DNA of 64,000 nucleotides, taken from positions 62,001 to 126,000 of the forward strand of contig CAVOZJ010000013.1 in the NCBI GenBank assembly GCA_963700885.1, written 5' to 3'. This DNA comes from Anderseniella sp963700885. GTDB taxonomy: Bacteria; Pseudomonadota; Alphaproteobacteria; Rhizobiales; Aestuariivirgaceae. The notes beneath the pieces are model-generated. The model was not told the DNA's origin, did no database searches, and worked only from the letters and a program-made list of their open reading frames with translations. The position numbers and the translations under genes were made by a program. Shown one piece after another: positions 59,878-64,000 of this stretch. Numbering within the stretch: position 1 is the first letter of the stretch; each line of letters begins with the position of its first letter.

Positions 59878-62577
59878 ATGACCGATCAGTCGCTTGACAG
59901 TTTCAAATGCCGCAAGACCCTCAAGGTCGGATCCAGGGCATATGTGTATTATTCGCTCAAGACTGCCGAGAAGAACGGGCTTGCAGGAATCTCGTCTTTG
60001 CCATCGTCACTTAAGGTGCTTCTGGAAAATCTCCTGCGACATGAGGACGGGCGCACGGTTACCAGAACCGACATTGAAGCGATGGCAAAGTGGGTCCAGG
60101 CCAAGGGTAAATCCAAACGCGAAATTGCATTCCGGCCGGCCCGGGTGCTGATGCAGGATTTTACCGGAGTTCCTGCTGTGGTTGATCTGGCGGCCATGCG
60201 CGACGCCATGGTGAACCTCAACGGCAATCCGAAGAAGATCAACCCGTTGGCGCCGGTCGACCTTGTGATCGATCATTCGGTGATGGTGGACTTTTTCGGA
60301 ACAGCCGGTGCATTCAGGAAAAATGTCGGCATGGAATATGATCGCAACGGCGAACGCTACAAGTTCCTGAAATGGGGGCAGGGCGCCTTTGACAATTTCA
60401 GGGTTGTTCCGCCCGGAACCGGTATCTGCCATCAGGTCAATCTGGAGTATCTGGCCAGGACAGTGTGGACCAAAAAGCAGAAGGTGAACGGCAAGGCTGC
60501 AACTGTTGCCTATCCCGATACACTGGTTGGTACGGATTCACACACAACCATGGTAAATGGCCTTGCTGTTCTCGGCTGGGGAGTCGGTGGCATTGAGGCA
60601 GAGGCAGCAATGCTGGGCCAGCCGATTTCCATGCTCATCCCGGAAGTGGTCGGGTTCAAGCTGACCGGCAAACTGGCCAAAGGCACAACGGCGACCGATC
60701 TGGTTCTGCGGGTTGTTGAAATGCTGCGCGCCAAGGGCGTGGTCGGCAAGTTTGTCGAGTTTTACGGTCCCGGTCTTGGCCACCTGTCACTGGAAGATCA
60801 GGCCACGATTGCCAATATGGCGCCGGAGTACGGTGCTACATGCGGCTTTTTCGCAACCTCCAATGAAACGCTGGATTACCTCACGGGCACCGGGCGGGCT
60901 AGGGCCCAGGTGAACCTGGTTGAAAAATACGCCAGGGCGCAAGGCATGTTCCGCACAAGATCGTCACCGGACCCGGTGTTCACGTCAACGCTTGAACTGA
61001 ACCTCGGCGATGTCGTTCCAGCCATTTCCGGGCCCAAGCGGCCGCAAGACAGGGTTATTCTGTCTGAAGCAGAAACTTCATTTGCTTCCGCCATGGCAAC
61101 CGAGTTCAAACAGGCAGACGAAATGGCCAGGCGTCACGAGGTATCCGGGGCAAACTTCGACCTCGGCCACGGAGATGTGGTTATTGCTGCGATAACATCG
61201 TGCACCAACACCTCCAACCCCTCAGTGATGATCGGCGCCGGGTTGCTGGCGCGCAATGCTGCAAAGTTCGGCCTCAAGGTGAAACCATGGGTAAAAACCT
61301 CGCTGGCACCTGGTTCGCAGGTTGTGACCGAGTATCTCAAGTCCTCGGGCCTGCAAAAGGATCTGGATAAAATGGGCTTCGACCTGGTGGGTTACGGCTG
61401 CACAACCTGCATCGGCAACTCTGGTCCATTGCCGGAAAATGTGTCCGAGACGATCAGGAAGAACAATCTGGTTGCGTGTTCGGTTTTGTCCGGCAATCGC
61501 AATTTTGAAGGCCGGGTGAACCCGGATGTTCGCGCCAACTACCTGGCATCGCCGCCGCTGGTTGTCGCCTACGCGCTGGCCGGTTCGATGAACATCAACC
61601 TGACAACCGATCCGCTCGGGCATACGGCCAAGGGTGAACCGGTGTACCTGGCGGATATCTGGCCGGACGGCAAGGAAGTAGCGGAATTTGTCCGTAAGAA
61701 CGTCACCCGCAAAGCCTACCAGGGCCGGTACAGGGACGTCTTCAAGGGCGATGCACAATGGCGCAAGATCAAGGTTGACGCCGGCATGACATATGGTTGG
61801 GAATCAACATCCACCTACGTACAGAACCCGCCGTATTTTGACGGCATGAAAATGCAGCCTGATCCAGTCCAGAATATCGTCAATGCGCGAATTCTGGGCC
61901 TGTTCGGGGATTCTATCACCACGGATCACATTTCACCTGCAGGCGCGATCAAGGCGCAAGGTCCGGCCGGTGAATATCTTACGCAGCACCAGATTCGCCC
62001 GATTGATTTCAATTCATACGGTGCCCGGCGTGGCAACCATCAGGTGATGATGCGCGGCACATTTGCCAATATCCGCATCAAGAACCAGATGCTGTCAGGT
62101 GTGGAGGGTGGCTATACCAGGCATTATCCGTCCGGCAAACAGATGGCGATCTATGACGCGGCCATGAAATACAAGGCAGAAGGCGTGCCGCTTGTGGTGT
62201 TTGCGGGCAAGGAATACGGCACCGGATCTTCAAGGGACTGGGCGGCAAAGGGAACCCGGCTGCTTGGTGTACGCGCCGTGGTTGCACAGTCTTTCGAGCG
62301 TATTCACCGGTCCAACCTGATCGGCATGGGTGTTCTGCCCCTGCAGTTTCAGGGTGACGACAGTTGGGAAGCGCTTGGCCTGACGGGTGATGAGACCGTT
62401 ACAATCAATGGTCTGGACGGTAAAATGAAGCCTCAGCAATCCTATGACGTGGAAATTACCTCGGGAGGCAAATCCAGGACAGTTACGGTTAAAAGCCGGA
62501 TAGATACCGCAGATGAGCTGGATTACTTCATCAATGGCGGCATTCTGCCCTATGTCCTTCGCCAACTGGCAGCCTGA
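59878..62577 (+). CDS. acnA: Aconitate hydratase A
   Basis: This 899-residue TCA-cycle enzyme isomerises citrate and isocitrate. The [4Fe-4S] cluster cysteines are in SCTNTSNPSVM and in GCTTCIGNSGPL, the substrate-binding TDSHTTMVNGLAVLGWGVGG segment is present, and the C-terminal swivel domain has GKEYGTGSSRDWAAKG with the catalytic serine. AGCAATACC-like sequence rather than a strong ribosome binding site precedes ATG 59878. Length and domain order match AcnA/IRP-type enzymes. Confidence 0.97.
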   Translation: MTDQSLDSFKCRKTLKVGSRAYVYYSLKTAEKNGLAGISSLPSSLKVLLENLLRHEDGRTVTRTDIEAMAKWVQAKGKSKREIAFRPARVLMQDFTGVPAVVDLAAMRDAMVNLNGNPKKINPLAPVDLVIDHSVMVDFFGTAGAFRKNVGMEYDRNGERYKFLKWGQGAFDNFRVVPPGTGICHQVNLEYLARTVWTKKQKVNGKAATVAYPDTLVGTDSHTTMVNGLAVLGWGVGGIEAEAAMLGQPISMLIPEVVGFKLTGKLAKGTTATDLVLRVVEMLRAKGVVGKFVEFYGPGLGHLSLEDQATIANMAPEYGATCGFFATSNETLDYLTGTGRARAQVNLVEKYARAQGMFRTRSSPDPVFTSTLELNLGDVVPAISGPKRPQDRVILSEAETSFASAMATEFKQADEMARRHEVSGANFDLGHGDVVIAAITSCTNTSNPSVMIGAGLLARNAAKFGLKVKPWVKTSLAPGSQVVTEYLKSSGLQKDLDKMGFDLVGYGCTTCIGNSGPLPENVSETIRKNNLVACSVLSGNRNFEGRVNPDVRANYLASPPLVVAYALAGSMNINLTTDPLGHTAKGEPVYLADIWPDGKEVAEFVRKNVTRKAYQGRYRDVFKGDAQWRKIKVDAGMTYGWESTSTYVQNPPYFDGMKMQPDPVQNIVNARILGLFGDSITTDHISPAGAIKAQGPAGEYLTQHQIRPIDFNSYGARRGNHQVMMRGTFANIRIKNQMLSGVEGGYTRHYPSGKQMAIYDAAMKYKAEGVPLVVFAGKEYGTGSSRDWAAKGTRLLGVRAVVAQSFERIHRSNLIGMGVLPLQFQGDDSWEALGLTGDETVTINGLDGKMKPQQSYDVEITSGGKSRTVTVKSRIDTADELDYFINGGILPYVLRQLAA

Positions 62578-62648
62578 CGGGCGAACGGCGGAATGATTAT
62601 GCAGGATGCTGCGGTGTGTGCCTGGCCAGCAGTGTAACAATCATATTT

Positions 62649-62664
62649 CACTCACTCGTGAGTG
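62649..62664. promoter_or_regulatory. Perfect inverted repeat upstream of the DUF1223 gene
   Basis: CACTCAC-TC-GTGAGTG is a 7-2-7 inverted repeat 35-50 bases before ATG 62699. Too tight to be a stable RNA hairpin, it resembles a dimeric repressor operator overlapping the promoter region. Confidence 0.35.
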
Positions 62665-62698
62665 GCAGTTGAATAGTAGTTGGGTCATAAGTCACTAC

Positions 62699-63469
62699 AT
62701 GGACAAATTGCGACACATCTCCCGACGCGGGGTACTTGCAGGTGGTGCGGCTGTCACGGCCGTTGCCGCGACAGGTATTTCGGCACCTGCCCTGGCAACG
62801 CGCGAGCGGCCGATATTCATAGAATTATTTACGTCGCAGGGATGTTCTTCGTGCCCTCCGGCCGATGCTTTCATGGGAGAATTGATCCAGCGTCCGGATA
62901 TTGTCGGCGTGTCGATGAATGTCGACTACTGGGATTATCTCGGGTGGCGTGACACGCTGGCGTCGGCTGCCTTCACGCGCCGCCAGAAGGAGTATGCGGA
63001 CCGGCGCGGTGATGGCCGGGTTTACACGCCCCAAATGGTTATCAATGGCCGTGCACATGCGGTCGGCTCTCACAAACAGGATGTATTGCGCGAAGTGGAG
63101 CGGCAGATTGCTGTTCCCGATACCTATTTTGTGTCAATCGAGGTATCATCCAGGGGGGGTGAGCTTCATGTTGAGGTGGCCGGCGGCCCGACAGACCGCA
63201 TTATCCAGTCATCAACAGTGTGGATGATGTCGATTGAACCGAAAGTTTCGGTGGAGATCAGACGCGGTGAGAATACCGGCCGGATAATCGATTATTTCAA
63301 CGTGGTTCGCCAGATGACCCCGATCGGCATGTGGAAAGGTGAAGCTGCCTCGTTCAACCTGCCCAAGGCGCAGATTGTCAACCGGCAGAACAGCATGTGC
63401 GTGGTTGTTTTGCAGGTAGATGGCGGTGGTCCGGTCCTGGGATGTGCCGAAATGAAAGCTTCTGCGTGA
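62699..63469 (+). CDS. DUF1223 domain-containing exported protein
   Basis: This 256-residue protein has a twin-arginine-like motif (SRRGVLAGG, residues 8-16) and a hydrophobic segment ending SAPALA, suggesting Tat export. The mature domain has a thioredoxin-like start, IELFTSQGCSSCPPADAF, with a CxxC, then VDYWDYLGWRDTLAS and YTPQMVINGRAHAVGS, the DUF1223 signature. The CSSC pair suggests redox activity, unproven. DUF1223 genes often follow acnA in Hyphomicrobiales, as here. A 7-2-7 inverted repeat lies in its upstream region. Confidence 0.87.
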   Translation: MDKLRHISRRGVLAGGAAVTAVAATGISAPALATRERPIFIELFTSQGCSSCPPADAFMGELIQRPDIVGVSMNVDYWDYLGWRDTLASAAFTRRQKEYADRRGDGRVYTPQMVINGRAHAVGSHKQDVLREVERQIAVPDTYFVSIEVSSRGGELHVEVAGGPTDRIIQSSTVWMMSIEPKVSVEIRRGENTGRIIDYFNVVRQMTPIGMWKGEAASFNLPKAQIVNRQNSMCVVVLQVDGGGPVLGCAEMKASA

Positions 63470-63570
63470 GCTTTCGCTACTGATCCAGTTTCAGGACGAC
63501 AGCGAAACCCCTAACCTGTAACCGGGCCTGATAGCCATCAACTGACAGCATAACCAGCTCTGCTCCTGGA

Positions 63571-63858
63571 CTAAAGCCCTTCAACGATGACGAATTGTCC
63601 ATTGGCTGCGCCGGCGCGTTTCTGGCGCGCGGCCGTGTACTCCGGCGAGTTGTAGAAGTTTCGTGCGGCCATCATGTCCGGAAACTGCAGAATTACAACA
63701 CGGCGGCTTTCATTGTCGCCTTCGACGGTTTCAACCGCGCCCCCACGGGCAAGGTAGGTGCCGCCATACTTGGCGATCGCGGCAGGCGCGGCCGCCTTGT
63801 AGTTTTCATACTGGTCAGCATTGGTTACATCAATTCTGGCGATAATATAGGCAACCAT
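63571..63858 (-). CDS. DUF1330 domain-containing protein
   Basis: This 95-residue protein is a dimeric alpha+beta barrel of the DUF1330 type: VAYIIARIDVTNADQYENYK, the KYGGTYLARGG segment, and FPDMMAARNFYNSPEYTAAR near the end. No catalytic role is established for the family. Its 3' end faces the DUF1223 gene; an AGGAGACG site precedes the ATG. Confidence 0.9.
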   Translation of the reverse strand: MVAYIIARIDVTNADQYENYKAAAPAAIAKYGGTYLARGGAVETVEGDNESRRVVILQFPDMMAARNFYNSPEYTAARQKRAGAANGQFVIVEGL

Positions 63859-63901
63859 TCAAACGTCTCCTCATTGGGCAGGGCCGGTGTTGTGAAATTC
63901 T

Positions 63902-64000
63902 CTAAACAGCAAACTTTGACGGATCAACATTTGCTCCGCATATCACGGCACAGACTTTTTCGTTGTCTTCCGGTCTGTAAATTCCGCTCAGCAGGGCAGC
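63902..64000 (-). CDS. C-terminus of a PLP-dependent threonine/serine dehydratase, 5' end outside window
   Basis: The last 32 residues of a protein read ALLSGIYRPEDNEKVCAVIC then GANVDPSKFAV before a TAG at 63902. The VxCGxNVDPSxF pattern is the C-terminus of threonine ammonia-lyase or hydroxyaspartate dehydratase-like fold-type II PLP enzymes. The catalytic region lies beyond the right edge, so substrate cannot be judged. Confidence 0.72.
   Translation of the reverse strand, partial: AALLSGIYRPEDNEKVCAVICGANVDPSKFAV

Overview
The window is a stretch of chromosomal, mostly housekeeping DNA from an alphaproteobacterium, very probably a member of the Hyphomicrobiales (Rhizobiales). The evidence is gene content and order: chorismate mutase-hisC-tyrC followed by a DUF2125 gene; a DUF4175/TIGR02302 giant protein next to lysA, a small LptM-like lipoprotein and argH with a divergent tlpA; ftsE-ftsX-ydcF-plsC; rpsP-rimM-trmD-rplS near leuC; dapF-mtaB-ftsY-yciB; and ccmABCD-ccmG divergent from acnA. 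Genus and species cannot be assigned from sequence reading alone. No rRNA, tRNA, phage, plasmid, insertion sequence or CRISPR array was seen.

Layout. 1-5.6 kb: truncated gloB, a frameshifted methyltransferase gene, the aromatic amino-acid genes (chorismate mutase, hisC, tyrC), DUF2125 and a gamma-glutamylcyclotransferase. 5.7-11.9 kb: an orphan gene preceded by a LexA-like box, a B12-dependent ribonucleotide reductase, and plsC-ydcF-ftsX-ftsE. 12-18.9 kb: a frameshifted zinc-ribbon protein, hpt, the 866-residue DUF4175 protein, lysA and lptM. 19-26.2 kb: argH, tlpA, hbd, etfBA, a rhomboid protease and a PduO-type cobalamin adenosyltransferase, which could supply the cofactor of the reductase. 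26.2-33 kb: a ybbAP-like ABC system divergent from its usual GDSL esterase partner, thpR, a low-molecular-weight phosphatase, a pterin dehydratase and a Bax-inhibitor-like protein. 33-44.5 kb: htpG with a heat-shock-like promoter, asd, and leuB, leuD and leuC interspersed with a lytic transglycosylase, an SDR and small membrane proteins. 44.5-51.3 kb: a remnant of an alanine symporter gene, cspA, a methyltransferase, and the translation block rplS-trmD-rimM-rpsP-ffh. 51.7-56.2 kb: a tightly overlapping dapF-mtaB-ftsY-yciB unit. 56.3-64 kb: a MarR regulator, cytochrome c maturation genes, acnA, and three accessory genes.

Functional links. Both protein components of the signal recognition particle pathway (Ffh and FtsY) are present, as are lysine/diaminopimelate genes (asd, dapF, lysA) and the leucine branch (leuB, leuC, leuD). 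CcmABCDG and TlpA are periplasmic redox and cytochrome functions. EtfAB with Hbd points to fatty-acid or butyrate-type oxidation.

Nothing here is clearly a new multi-gene system. The most unusual observations are a perfect 48-copy CCTGAG repeat inside ftsY that encodes (Pro-Glu)48; ribosomal protein L19 carrying a C-terminal helix-hairpin-helix-like domain; an uncharacterised gene directly downstream of a perfect alphaproteobacterial LexA-type box; two and a bit copies of a 162-164 bp intergenic tandem repeat; structured non-coding DNA upstream of htpG; and three decayed or frameshifted genes.
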